From Ichthyocystis sparus (GTDB lineage Bacteria; Pseudomonadota; Gammaproteobacteria; Burkholderiales; 2013Ark19i), in the NCBI RefSeq assembly GCF_900078755.1, contig NZ_FKIH01000028.1: a stretch of DNA of 64,000 nucleotides; one strand, given 5' to 3'. Under the pieces are notes generated by a model. That model searched no databases and was not told the origin of the DNA. It saw only the letters and a list, made by a program, of their open reading frames with translations. Made by a program: the position numbers and the translations under genes. Shown here one piece after another: positions 34,216 to 42,659 of the stretch. Each line of letters begins with the position of its first letter. The first letter of the stretch is position 1.

Positions 34216-35910
34216 GTGTTTGACAAATTTTCCTTTCAGCAGAGAGAGGCATTCTTCTTATTTAGCTATGCTGTACAAGTTTTTGGAGGGTTGCTATTAC
34301 CAGATAAAAATTTATTTATTAAAGGTAACTTATTACCTTCTAATGTTGAAGAAATGGTTAATGATATCCGAGATAGACACATGGATATTTGGCGCCAAAT
34401 TTTTGTAAATGGCTCCTCCTTACTATACGAGGATCATAGATTTTATAATACACTATGGAGAAGTGGAGATTATTTTCAATATATTCATCAAATATATCTT
34501 TTGTTTTGTGATTTTATTAGTCGCTATAGGGACATAATTTTCTTTAACTATAAATTCTCTGATACCCAACACTATTGGTTAGATGAGTGTGTTTCTATAG
34601 TAAATCCAGCTAACTATTTTTTTACCAATCCTGTAGCTTTATCAGCTTATATTAAGACTTCTGGGGAAACGCTGTGTCGTGGTTTCAAAATGCTATATAA
34701 AGATATATGCCAAATAGATATTGGCCGCGTACCTGATGGATGTTTTAAGGTTGGCCATAATTTGGCAACTACACCTGGCAATATTGTTCTTAAGACTGAT
34801 CTTTATGAACTTATATTCTACAATCAACCGTGTCCTAAAAGACCTCCAGTAATGATTTTTCCACCGTGCATTAATAAATTTTACATTCTTGACTTGCAAA
34901 AGGAAAATTCATTAGTACAGTTTTGCATATCACAAAATTATCCTGTTTTCATGTTGTCATGGAGGAGTATGAAGCCTGATCAGGCTGATTACAACCTAAA
35001 AGACTATGTATATGCATTGATAGATTGTATTAGTTTTGTTCGTGAGGCTACTGGTTACGATAAAATCCATGTATTGGGATACTGCATTTCAGGATTCTTT
35101 CTCATTATATCTTTGATGATCATGTCCTTAAATAAGTTAGATTGGGTATGTAGTGCTACCTTACTAGTATCCGTAATTAACTCTTCATATTCAGGAATAC
35201 TAGGGTCATTTGTACAAGAGGGAACCATAGATGCTATAAAACGTAGAACTGAAACTGATCCTATAATATACGGATATGAATTGGCCTGGATATTTGCTTT
35301 TATACGCTCAGAGGATCTTATTTGGTCTTACGTCAGACGTCGTTATTTACTAGGAGAAGAATCAAAGCCATTTGATATACTTGCCTGGAATGCTGACCAT
35401 ACAAATATTACAGCCAAAATGTTTATTGAGTACCTAGAGCTGTTATATATGCGCAATGTACTCATGAGTACAGAAAGTTTTTTATGGGAAGGACTGCATT
35501 TGAGTGGAGGAATGATTAGCTGTCCTATATACATGGTGTCTTGCCTTATGGACAATATAGTGCCGTGGAATTCTGTCTATTTTGGTATGAGTGCATTTCC
35601 AAATGCCGATATCAGGTTTGTTTTGTCATCTGCTGGACATACAGCAGGAGTCGTTTCTCCACCTAACCATAGCAAACGTTTCTACTATTCAGAAAATTAT
35701 AAATTGGGAGACCGTGCTTTTTCTAGTTCAGGGGAGGAAATACTATCTTCTCCTAAGCATAGTGGTAGTTGGTGGTTAGACTGGGCCGAGTGGATGCATA
35801 ATATTTCCTCATTTAAACGACATGATGTTGATAGTTCCTATACGCATCTAAGTGAAGCTCCTGGTACATACGTTTTTGAGTCCTCAAGACGAATGAGAGG
35901 AGCTTGCTAA
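34216..35910 (+). CDS. phaC: Polyhydroxyalkanoate synthase, class I
   Basis: PhaC polymerises (R)-3-hydroxybutyryl-CoA into PHB granules. The 564-residue protein has the alpha/beta hydrolase core with the nucleophile Cys290 in LGYCISG, the Asp in VSCLMDNIVPW and the His in SAGHTAGVVSPP. Family members usually have GFCxGG or GYCxGG; here the first Gly of the pair is Ser. Also typical are FYILDLQKENSLVQF and VFMLSWRSMKP. GTG 34216 follows AAGGA by six bases. It overlaps phaB by one base (TAATG), an operon arrangement. No phaA is present in the window. Confidence 0.94.
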   Translation: MFDKFSFQQREAFFLFSYAVQVFGGLLLPDKNLFIKGNLLPSNVEEMVNDIRDRHMDIWRQIFVNGSSLLYEDHRFYNTLWRSGDYFQYIHQIYLLFCDFISRYRDIIFFNYKFSDTQHYWLDECVSIVNPANYFFTNPVALSAYIKTSGETLCRGFKMLYKDICQIDIGRVPDGCFKVGHNLATTPGNIVLKTDLYELIFYNQPCPKRPPVMIFPPCINKFYILDLQKENSLVQFCISQNYPVFMLSWRSMKPDQADYNLKDYVYALIDCISFVREATGYDKIHVLGYCISGFFLIISLMIMSLNKLDWVCSATLLVSVINSSYSGILGSFVQEGTIDAIKRRTETDPIIYGYELAWIFAFIRSEDLIWSYVRRRYLLGEESKPFDILAWNADHTNITAKMFIEYLELLYMRNVLMSTESFLWEGLHLSGGMISCPIYMVSCLMDNIVPWNSVYFGMSAFPNADIRFVLSSAGHTAGVVSPPNHSKRFYYSENYKLGDRAFSSSGEEILSSPKHSGSWWLDWAEWMHNISSFKRHDVDSSYTHLSEAPGTYVFESSRRMRGAC

Positions 35911-36647
35911 TGCATAGTGCTCTAATTACTGGTGGTATGGGTGGTATAGGTTATGCTATTTGCAGGCGCTTGCTCGATTCTGGATATACTGTTATCGTCG
36001 GGTACAGGCGGGCTGCCGGCTTGGCTGAGGAATGGCTATCCCAGTTTCCCGAGTTTGGTGACAAACTATTTGCTTTTTTTGTTGATGTGTCTGATTATAA
36101 ATCTTGTCAAAAATGTGTAGATGACATACATGAATCTGGCCTATTTGTAGATATTTTGGTTAATAATGCTGGCATAACCAGGGATTCTACATTTCGTAAA
36201 ATGACACTTGAAATGTGGAACGATGTTATTAGCACTAATCTTAATTCGCTCTTTAATATGACAAAGAAGGTCATAGATGGCATGATCGAGAGAGGGTGGG
36301 GTAGGATAGTTAATATTTCTTCTGTAAATGGACAGAAGGGTGCTTTTGGACAAACTAACTACTCAGCTGCTAAAGCTGGAGTGTTGGGTTTTACAAAATC
36401 TTTGGCTTTGGAGGTTGCTCAAAAGGGAATAACAGTGAACGCTATATCTCCGGGGTATATAGATACGCCTATGCTCAAAGGCATTCCGGAGGAAATTATA
36501 AAGAGCAAAGTTATGCCGCAAATTCCTTTGGGGAGGTTTGGCTATCCATCTGAGATTGCTGCTTTGGTTGATTATCTGGTTTCTGATGCAGCCGCCTTTA
36601 TGACGGGAGCCAATATTTCTATCAATGGTGGGCAATATATGTACTGA
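35910..36647 (+). CDS. phaB: Acetoacetyl-CoA reductase
   Basis: PhaB is the NADPH-dependent short-chain dehydrogenase that makes (R)-3-hydroxybutyryl-CoA for PhaC. The 245-residue protein has the Rossmann motif TGGMGGIG, NNAGITRD, the catalytic Ser in NISSVNGQKG, and YSAAKAG with Tyr and Lys. NISSVNGQKGAFGQTNY is typical of PhaB rather than FabG. ATG 35910 shares its first base with the phaC stop, with GAGGAG upstream. Length is exactly that of the family. Confidence 0.93.
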   Translation: MHSALITGGMGGIGYAICRRLLDSGYTVIVGYRRAAGLAEEWLSQFPEFGDKLFAFFVDVSDYKSCQKCVDDIHESGLFVDILVNNAGITRDSTFRKMTLEMWNDVISTNLNSLFNMTKKVIDGMIERGWGRIVNISSVNGQKGAFGQTNYSAAKAGVLGFTKSLALEVAQKGITVNAISPGYIDTPMLKGIPEEIIKSKVMPQIPLGRFGYPSEIAALVDYLVSDAAAFMTGANISINGGQYMY

Positions 36648-36681
36648 TTTTGAGGTTTTAAATTTTGGGTAGGTTGATTAT

Positions 36682-36912
36682 ATGGTTACTCGTTCTTTAT
36701 TCTATCCTGCTGTTCATGACAGCACGGGGTGTGTTGGTGGATCTTCAAGTGTTTTATCCGCTCTTAGTACTGGAGATTCTTCCATTGATGTTGATGGTTC
36801 GTCTCTTAAATCCCTGATGCTACCTGGTGGTTGTTTATCCTTAACCTGTAAGCTTGGTAGTATCTTGTCTATTATGACTCTTGATCAAGATTTTTCTTAT
36901 GGCCTTTCCTAA
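36682..36912 (+). CDS. Small Ser-rich open frame, uncertain
   Basis: A possible 76-residue protein between phaB and phaR, starting with ATG after GTAGG about nine bases upstream. It is rich in Ser, Leu and Gly, with no recognised motif. It could be a real small protein or chance. The spacing (34 bases after phaB, 69 before phaR) would suit an operon gene. Confidence 0.35.
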   Translation: MVTRSLFYPAVHDSTGCVGGSSSVLSALSTGDSSIDVDGSSLKSLMLPGGCLSLTCKLGSILSIMTLDQDFSYGLS

Positions 36913-36981
36913 TTTTAGGTACCATTATACTAATCATGGATTTGCTAGGGTTATGTTGGCTTATATTTTTTTCTTACCACT

Positions 36982-37524
36982 ATGAGATTAATTAAAAAAT
37001 ATCCTAATAGGCGCTTATACGATACAGAGTATGGTGCTTATATAACTTTAAATGATGTAAAAAAGTTAGTACTAGACTCAGAACAATTTATGATAATTGA
37101 TCTCAAAAAAGGTAAAGATGTGACCCGTAATGTGCTTCTTCAAGTTCTTATTGAAGAGGAAAATACCAATAAGCCTGTTTTTTCTGTAGAGTTTTTACTT
37201 TTTATGATAAGGTGCTACGGCCACCCTATGCAGTCACTTTTCTATTCTCATCTGGAAAAAAATATGAATGATTTCCTGTCTTCTGGTGCATCCTCGAAAG
37301 ATGTATCTTCCAATGAAGAGAGGTGCACTAATGGTAGTGGCGGTTGCGCTGGTAATTTTCCTTCTATTATGGGAGAGTTTCCTAATTTCTGGTCTCTGCC
37401 TTTTTTCCAGGATATGGTAAAAACCTATATGAATAATACAAATGTTATGTTCGATCAGATGAAGGATCACATAGACAGGATGTGTTATGCCTCCTCAGTT
37501 ACAGCTGATGACAAGAATTCTTAG
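36982..37524 (+). CDS. phaR: Polyhydroxyalkanoate synthesis regulator PhaR
   Basis: PhaR binds DNA and PHB and represses phasin genes until granules form. The N-terminal DNA-binding domain is clear: MRLIKKYPNRRLYDTE, then YITLNDVKKLV. A PHB-accumulation regulatory domain follows (residues 60-110). The C-terminal 60 residues are variable. Length 180 fits. Together with phaC and phaB it forms a plus-strand PHB cluster. Confidence 0.94.
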   Translation: MRLIKKYPNRRLYDTEYGAYITLNDVKKLVLDSEQFMIIDLKKGKDVTRNVLLQVLIEEENTNKPVFSVEFLLFMIRCYGHPMQSLFYSHLEKNMNDFLSSGASSKDVSSNEERCTNGSGGCAGNFPSIMGEFPNFWSLPFFQDMVKTYMNNTNVMFDQMKDHIDRMCYASSVTADDKNS

Positions 37525-37635
37525 CTTGTTGTCGTGAAATCTTTAAGTGTGATAGCGTATTCTCCGCCTATTCCAAATACCCAGTGGTATGTTAGACATA
37601 CTGTCTACTCCAGCGCAGAAATATCCAACAGAAAA

Positions 37636-38370
37636 TTACGCCTTTACATTGGGATAATTGGCTAGTAGAACTTTTTTCGTATCAGCAGCCATTTCCTTCA
37701 TTCCCATGAGGTTATAGCAATCTATAATGTGAGACAGTGACTCTTCTCTAAGGGAAGATGTTGGGTGTTCTACTAGCACTCCTTGAAATCTAGATAAAGC
37801 TGCTGAGTAAGCACCATGCTTTAGGTAGAACAGCGCTATATCAAAGTTATGTTTTGCCAGTAGAAAGTCAATATGGGATAGGTACCTTTGTGCGTCTGGG
37901 CGAAATACACTATCCGGGTAACGTGTGACAAGTTCTTTAAAGAGAAGAAATGATTCGCTAAGGGTTTTAGAATCACGGTCAGAGGAATCTTGTTTTACAA
38001 GCTCTGAGAATTTGTATTGATTTTTCTCATAATATATCAATGCCTTCAAGTAGAGAGCATAGTCGGCATTTGTATCATCTGGATAAATTTTCAGGAAACG
38101 CTCGCACACTGCCAATGCTTGATCTAAGTCATCGTTTTCATAGTACGTGTAAGCTAGCTCAATTTCTCCCTTCCTTGTTAAAGGATTGTTGGGAAATCTG
38201 AGACTTAGAGCTTCATAATAGCGGGACGCATTGCTATAATCGGAGTTTAGCAAACTGTTCTGGGCTATCTTGTATATACTGTCGGGCGACAAGTCCGGGC
38301 TTACCTTATCTATCGAGGCACATCCGGACAGGGCCAGGAAGGAAGCGACAGCAAATATTAACCGACGCAT
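37636..38370 (-). CDS. bamD: Outer membrane assembly lipoprotein BamD
   Basis: BamD is the essential lipoprotein of the BAM complex that inserts beta-barrel proteins in the outer membrane. The protein has a signal peptide with lipobox LSGC (Cys at residue 17), then TPR repeats: YYEALSLRFPNNPLTRKGEIEL-type, KIYPDDTNADYALYLKALIYY-type and RYPDSVFRPDAQRYLSHI segments, the last strongly conserved in BamD. ATG 38370 is preceded by AAAGG five bases away; a GTG two codons earlier is less well placed. Length 244 is normal. Confidence 0.94.
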   Translation of the reverse strand: MRRLIFAVASFLALSGCASIDKVSPDLSPDSIYKIAQNSLLNSDYSNASRYYEALSLRFPNNPLTRKGEIELAYTYYENDDLDQALAVCERFLKIYPDDTNADYALYLKALIYYEKNQYKFSELVKQDSSDRDSKTLSESFLLFKELVTRYPDSVFRPDAQRYLSHIDFLLAKHNFDIALFYLKHGAYSAALSRFQGVLVEHPTSSLREESLSHIIDCYNLMGMKEMAADTKKVLLANYPNVKA

Positions 38371-38413
38371 CAGCACCTTTCGAAGGGAAAAATAACATCA
38401 ACACGTACGTGTG

Positions 38414-38487
38414 TGGAGGCGGGGGTCGGAATCGAACCGGCGTACACGGCTTTGCAGGCCGCTGCATGACCACTCTGCCACCCCGCC
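38414..38487 (-). tRNA. tRNA-Cys (GCA)
   Basis: A 74-base cloverleaf with CCA encoded. Acceptor GGCGGGG pairs with CCCCGCC; the anticodon loop CTGCAAA gives GCA (complement of 38453-38455). The third of three tRNA genes in the minus-strand cluster Leu-Gly-Cys. Confidence 0.96.
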
Positions 38488-38526
38488 CCGATGCAAGCTC
38501 AATAATAATCTTTAGGCAAAAATGAA

Positions 38527-38602
38527 TGGAGCGGGAAACGAGTCTCGAACTCGCGACCTCAACCTTGGCAAGGTTGCGCTCTACCAACTGAGCTATTCCC
38601 GC
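38527..38602 (-). tRNA. tRNA-Gly (GCC)
   Basis: A 76-base cloverleaf with CCA encoded. Acceptor GCGGGAA pairs with TTCCCGC; the anticodon loop TTGCCAA gives GCC. Forty bases from tRNA-Cys, and part of the same cluster. Confidence 0.96.
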
Positions 38603-38669
38603 ACACGGTGAGCCATATTGTCACCTCGCTGGAGCGTAATGTCAATAATAAATAAATCGCAGATGTTAG

Positions 38670-38760
38670 TGGTGCCCGGGGCCGGACTTGAACCGGCAAG
38701 GGATTTTAATGTCCCGGCGGATTTTAAGTCCGCTGTGTCTACCAATTTCACCACCCAGGC
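38670..38760 (-). tRNA. tRNA-Leu (TAA)
   Basis: A 91-base class II tRNA with CCA encoded. Acceptor GCCTGGG pairs with CCCGGGC (one T-G). The anticodon loop contains TTAA with anticodon TAA. The extra arm CGGGA-CATTAAAA-TCCC is slightly longer than in the E. coli counterpart. Confidence 0.95.
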
Positions 38761-38877
38761 ACACTATCATTCTATATCAAACGCACAAAAAACCAACATA
38801 GGATTTTATAAATTTTTTCTGACAAGAATTTACAATTTTGTGCCAATATTAAAGCCTGTAATTAGCCGGAGATTATC

Positions 38878-39399
38878 ATGACCTATACATTATCACATTT
38901 GAAAATAGCACCAAACAACTTTACGACCATTATAGAGATACCAGCACATTCTGATCCAGTCAAATATGAATTTGATAAAGATTTAGGTTTACTAAAGGTT
39001 GATAGGTTCTTAAGCGTATCTATGTCATATCCACTGGATTATGGATACATTCCGGGAACACTTTCCGATGACGGTGATCCCCTAGATGTTTTGGTTATGT
39101 GTCCAGTGAAATTGATACATGGATGCGCAATACCATGTCGTGCAGTTGGAGCACTAGACATGGCAGATGAAAGTGGCGACGATATTAAAATACTTGCTTT
39201 ACCCTCCACCAAATGCGCTCCTATGTATGCCCATATGTCAGACATATCAGATATCCCGGCTAGCATTAAAGACGAATTGGTACACTTCTTTGAGCATTAC
39301 AAAGATTTGGAAAAAAGTAAATGGGTTAAAGTGTCAGGTTGGTTAGGAAAGGATGAAGCTGAAGGTATAATCTTAAACTCCATCTTGAAGCCCAATTAA
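38878..39399 (+). CDS. ppa: Inorganic pyrophosphatase
   Basis: A family I soluble pyrophosphatase that hydrolyses PPi to two phosphates and so drives biosynthesis. Diagnostic parts are EIPAHSDPVKYEFDKD, YPLDYGYIPGT and the metal-binding DGDPLDVLV, plus KWVKVSGWLGKDEA. Length 173 is typical. ATG 38878 follows CGGAG. The gene is transcribed towards the glt operon, with an inverted repeat between them. Confidence 0.96.
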   Translation: MTYTLSHLKIAPNNFTTIIEIPAHSDPVKYEFDKDLGLLKVDRFLSVSMSYPLDYGYIPGTLSDDGDPLDVLVMCPVKLIHGCAIPCRAVGALDMADESGDDIKILALPSTKCAPMYAHMSDISDIPASIKDELVHFFEHYKDLEKSKWVKVSGWLGKDEAEGIILNSILKPN

Positions 39400-39410
39400 C
39401 TGTAACAGGA

Positions 39411-39438
39411 GTGTGAACCTGGTAGTACCGGTTCATAC
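39411..39438 (+). terminator. Inverted repeat between ppa and gltL
   Basis: Stem GTGTGAACC (39411-39419) and GGTTCATAC (39430-39438) with one wobble pair and a 10-base loop, between convergent genes. The following T-tract is weak, so efficiency is uncertain; it may be a bidirectional terminator. Confidence 0.5.
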
Positions 39439-39446
39439 AACACTTC

Positions 39447-40172
39447 CTATATATCCGAAAGAAATTTTTGTACCCGCTCTGAAGAGTTGTTTTCGAAAAA
39501 TTGTGTTACCGGACAGTCCTCTATGATTTCACCACTTTCAATGAAGACTATGCGACTAGCTACTTGTTTGGCAAACGCTATCTCATGAGTGACTATTACC
39601 ATAGTCATTCCATCTTTGGCTAGTTCAGTTATCACTCCTAGTACTTCCTTAGTCATTTCTGGGTCTAGTGCTGAGGTAGGCTCATCAAATAGCATTGCAA
39701 TAGGATCCATTGCCAGAGATCTTGCGATGGCTACACGTTGTTTTTGTCCACCTGATATTTGACCTGGGTACTTATTAGCATGTGCACTTAATCCAACACG
39801 CTCTAATAATTCAGCAGCCTTCTTGCGTGCTTTTTCCTTAGAATACCCAAGTACCTTTATAGGAGCTAGAGTTATATTATCTATTACCTTTAGGTGCGGG
39901 AAGAGTTCATAGCTTTGAAAGACCATGCCTATGCGAGAGCGTAGCTTAGCCATGTCAGTACTAGGATCTTTTAAATTAGTGCCATTGACAATAATTTTTC
40001 CATACTGAAAATGATCGAGGCCGTTTACACACCTTATTAAAGTAGATTTGCCAGATCCAGATGGGCCGCATATTACTACCACTTCTCCTTTTTGTATATC
40101 TAAAGAACAATTTTTCAGTATTCGAACGTCGCCGTAATGTTTGCGTACAGATTGTATTGATATCATACTCAT
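39447..40172 (-). CDS. gltL: Glutamate/aspartate ABC transporter ATPase
   Basis: The ATP-binding subunit of a polar amino acid importer. Walker A is GPSGSGKST, the Q loop is in MVFQSYELFPH, the signature is ISGGQKQRVAIARSLA, Walker B is AMLFDEPTSALDP, and the switch His is in IVTHEIAFA. This is the GlnQ/GltL subfamily; 241 residues is usual. It is the last gene of gltIJKL, 13 bases after gltK. Confidence 0.92.
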   Translation of the reverse strand: MSMISIQSVRKHYGDVRILKNCSLDIQKGEVVVICGPSGSGKSTLIRCVNGLDHFQYGKIIVNGTNLKDPSTDMAKLRSRIGMVFQSYELFPHLKVIDNITLAPIKVLGYSKEKARKKAAELLERVGLSAHANKYPGQISGGQKQRVAIARSLAMDPIAMLFDEPTSALDPEMTKEVLGVITELAKDGMTMVIVTHEIAFAKQVASRIVFIESGEIIEDCPVTQFFENNSSERVQKFLSDI

Positions 40173-40185
40173 AGAGTGTGCTGCC

Positions 40186-40860
40186 CTAGTGGTTTATGTT
40201 AAGTCGTTTCCCAAGATATCTAGAAAAATGGGAAAAACTGTAGCAAATAATGAAGTATGCTGCAGCAGAAAATAAATACATCTCAGTAGGCATGAATTCA
40301 CGCTGCGCAATTTGATCAGCAGCCCCAAAAAAGTCTATAGCTCCTATTGCATATACCAGGGATACATCCTGAAAAATAATAAATACTTGGGTCATTAATA
40401 CCGGAAAAACATTACGGTAGGCCTGAGGAAGAATAATGTAGCGCATAGCATCAATATAGCCAAACCCTAGAGAATAGGCAGCCATCATCTGTCCTCTGGG
40501 AATGGATTGTATGCCAGTTCTTATTATTTCACTAAAGTATGCAGACTCAAAAAGAGCTGATGAATAGTAAGCTGAGCTTTCGGCACTGACATGAAAAAAA
40601 TCGCCAGTCACTATTTTAATCATAAAAGGTATAATCACATAGAAGGATAGCATTACTTGTACTAACGGAATACTCCTAAAGAAGTTTATATATACCTTAG
40701 AGAAGGTCCTAAGAGAAGAGAACTTTGAAATGTACATCAAAGCAAGAACGGTTCCGAAGATCAACCCGAATCCGGTGGCTACGAGGGAGACTTTAACACT
40801 GTAAGCAAGACCACTTAGAAGGAACCCGGCGTTTTCGGCTATAACTGAGAGAAAAATCAT
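40186..40860 (-). CDS. gltK: Glutamate/aspartate ABC transporter permease GltK
   Basis: A 224-residue inner-membrane permease of the HisM family. It has five or so hydrophobic helices and the cytoplasmic loop that docks on the ATPase: ESAYFSEIIRTGIQSIPRGQ followed by AAYSLGFG. Overlaps gltJ by four bases (ATGA, 40857-40860). GltJ and GltK form a heterodimeric channel. Confidence 0.9.
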   Translation of the reverse strand: MIFLSVIAENAGFLLSGLAYSVKVSLVATGFGLIFGTVLALMYISKFSSLRTFSKVYINFFRSIPLVQVMLSFYVIIPFMIKIVTGDFFHVSAESSAYYSSALFESAYFSEIIRTGIQSIPRGQMMAAYSLGFGYIDAMRYIILPQAYRNVFPVLMTQVFIIFQDVSLVYAIGAIDFFGAADQIAQREFMPTEMYLFSAAAYFIICYSFSHFSRYLGKRLNINH

Positions 40861-41597
40861 GTGTTGTCCTCTTGTTCGTTCCTAATGATGCCAGGTATTG
40901 TAAGTTTCTTCTCAACGTACTGTAAAATCAAGAAAGTAATGAAATTGAGAAGAAAATACAGCATCGTTACAATACATGTTGTTTCTATGACCTGCGAAGT
41001 TTTCTCCGTAAGTTGTTTATACTGGAAGTATAACTCAGTAACTCCTATGGCATAGGTTACAGAAGAGTTCTTTATGTTGTTCATAGCTTCAGATGTTATT
41101 GAAGGGATGATCATGCGTATCGCAGCTGGAAGTAGTAGATATCTATAAATTTGAAACTTCTTCATGCCAAGAGCTCTTCCAGCTTCACGCATCCCTCTGG
41201 GAAGGCTTTCTATTCCTGCTTTTACTTGCACTGCAAGGCGGCTGGAAGTAAAAAACGCCAACCCCAATATTCCAAAAAATATTGGTGGTACGTTTTGTTT
41301 TAAATAATCAGCAGTATCTATAGGTAAGAACTCAGGCATTACAAAGAACCAGAGAAACAATTGTACCAAAAGCGGTATATTGCGAAAAACATTTATATAA
41401 AAAGTAGCGGCTAAAGATATGAATTTATTCTTTATGGTAGCTATAACTCCAACGGATACTCCCAGAACAAAAGCCAGGATAAACGACGATAGAGCCACTA
41501 TGATCGTGTACATTAAGCCACTAAGAATCATTTTGCCGTAGACTTGCCCATCGTAGCCAACTTTTAAGAAGAATAGCCAATCCCAGTTATACTGCAT
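40857..41597 (-). CDS. gltJ: Glutamate/aspartate ABC transporter permease GltJ
   Basis: A 246-residue permease of the same family as GltK. It begins YNWDWLFFL, shared with GltJ proteins, and has NVFRNIPLLVQLFLWFFV and the EAA loop VKAGIESLPRGMREAGRALG. It lies 36 bases after gltI. Five to six transmembrane helices are visible. Confidence 0.9.
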   Translation of the reverse strand: MQYNWDWLFFLKVGYDGQVYGKMILSGLMYTIIVALSSFILAFVLGVSVGVIATIKNKFISLAATFYINVFRNIPLLVQLFLWFFVMPEFLPIDTADYLKQNVPPIFFGILGLAFFTSSRLAVQVKAGIESLPRGMREAGRALGMKKFQIYRYLLLPAAIRMIIPSITSEAMNNIKNSSVTYAIGVTELYFQYKQLTEKTSQVIETTCIVTMLYFLLNFITFLILQYVEKKLTIPGIIRNEQEDNT

Positions 41598-41633
41598 TAA
41601 TTTCTCCTTACTTTCTCTCTAATGGATGATGAC

Positions 41634-42548
41634 CTATCCCTTAGCAGAAAAATCGTTAGGGGCTACAAACATTTTCCTAGTGTCATCATACAGTGGCATG
41701 TTTAAGTTGATTCCTCTAGGAGATATTGGTGACATGAACCACTTTCTGTATAATGTAACTATCTCCCCGGATTTCATGATTTTTGCCAAAGTACCGTCCA
41801 CAATTTTTTTGAATCTAGGATCATTTTTACGGAACATTAGAGCGTAAGGCTCTGTACGTAAAGATTCGGAGAGAATAACAAAATTCTTAGAACGACTCCA
41901 TATACGAGCTTTTAGACCATATAGTATAGAATCATCATTAACAAAAGCTGATGCTCTGCCAGTAATTAGCAGTAAGAAAGAGTTAGCATGGTCTTTTCCG
42001 TAGATTACGTTAAATTCTAGGTTGTTCTTCTTTGCGAATTCAGCAAGAGCATTATCTGACGATGTCCCGGATGTCATTACAACAGCCCTTTTTCCTACTG
42101 TCTTGAAATCTTTTATGCTACTTCCAGCCTTTACCATCATTTTTATATGTGCAAGGAATATATTGTAGCTAAAATCTGCCTGTTTCCTTCGAGACTGTAG
42201 GTTGCTAGTAGAACCACAGTCAATATCTATAGCTCCACTCTGTAATAAAACGATTCTATTTTGGGAAGTAATGGGCACATACTCTATTTTTAGATTTTTT
42301 AGTCCAAGTTTTTTTTGTATCTCAGATGATATAGATCTACACAAATCCATGCTATACCCGACAATGTTTTGCTTGTCATCAAGGTAAGAGAAAGGGATTG
42401 AGGATGTTCTATACCCAATACGAAAGGTATTTGTACTAGTAATGGTGTCTAGAGTGCTAGAGTCTCCCATACACATTGAGGAATAAATTGAAAAAAATGC
42501 AGCACACAATAAGCCATTGGGGTTGGACAATTTTCGTAATAATATCAT
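41634..42548 (-). CDS. gltI: Glutamate/aspartate periplasmic binding protein
   Basis: A 304-residue solute-binding protein with an N-terminal signal peptide (about residues 1-28). The SBP family 3 fold is indicated by FRIGYRTSSIPFSYLD, GYSMDLCRSI, VPITSQNRIVLLQSGAIDI, and the C-terminal EPYALMFRKNDPRFKKIVD typical of GltI. It heads the operon gltI-J-K-L. The substrate, Glu and/or Asp, is inferred from the subfamily; aspA nearby fits aspartate use. Confidence 0.92.
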   Translation of the reverse strand: MILLRKLSNPNGLLCAAFFSIYSSMCMGDSSTLDTITSTNTFRIGYRTSSIPFSYLDDKQNIVGYSMDLCRSISSEIQKKLGLKNLKIEYVPITSQNRIVLLQSGAIDIDCGSTSNLQSRRKQADFSYNIFLAHIKMMVKAGSSIKDFKTVGKRAVVMTSGTSSDNALAEFAKKNNLEFNVIYGKDHANSFLLLITGRASAFVNDDSILYGLKARIWSRSKNFVILSESLRTEPYALMFRKNDPRFKKIVDGTLAKIMKSGEIVTLYRKWFMSPISPRGINLNMPLYDDTRKMFVAPNDFSAKG

Positions 42549-42659
42549 CTAGAACTGTACCTATAATTGTTTACGGAGAGAGCACGCCATGATACACGGG
42601 CAACCGATACAGGATAATAGATAACGGTCGATAGATAAAGAGAAGGTATTGCTTATTTT

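Noticed and set aside
38306..38587. A 93-codon open frame on the minus strand
   Set aside because: It reads through tRNA-Gly and tRNA-Cys, and overlaps bamD in another frame.
38618..38881. An 87-codon open frame on the plus strand
   Set aside because: It runs antisense through tRNA-Leu; the predicted GLEPARDF-type peptide is a well-known artefact of such tRNA genes.
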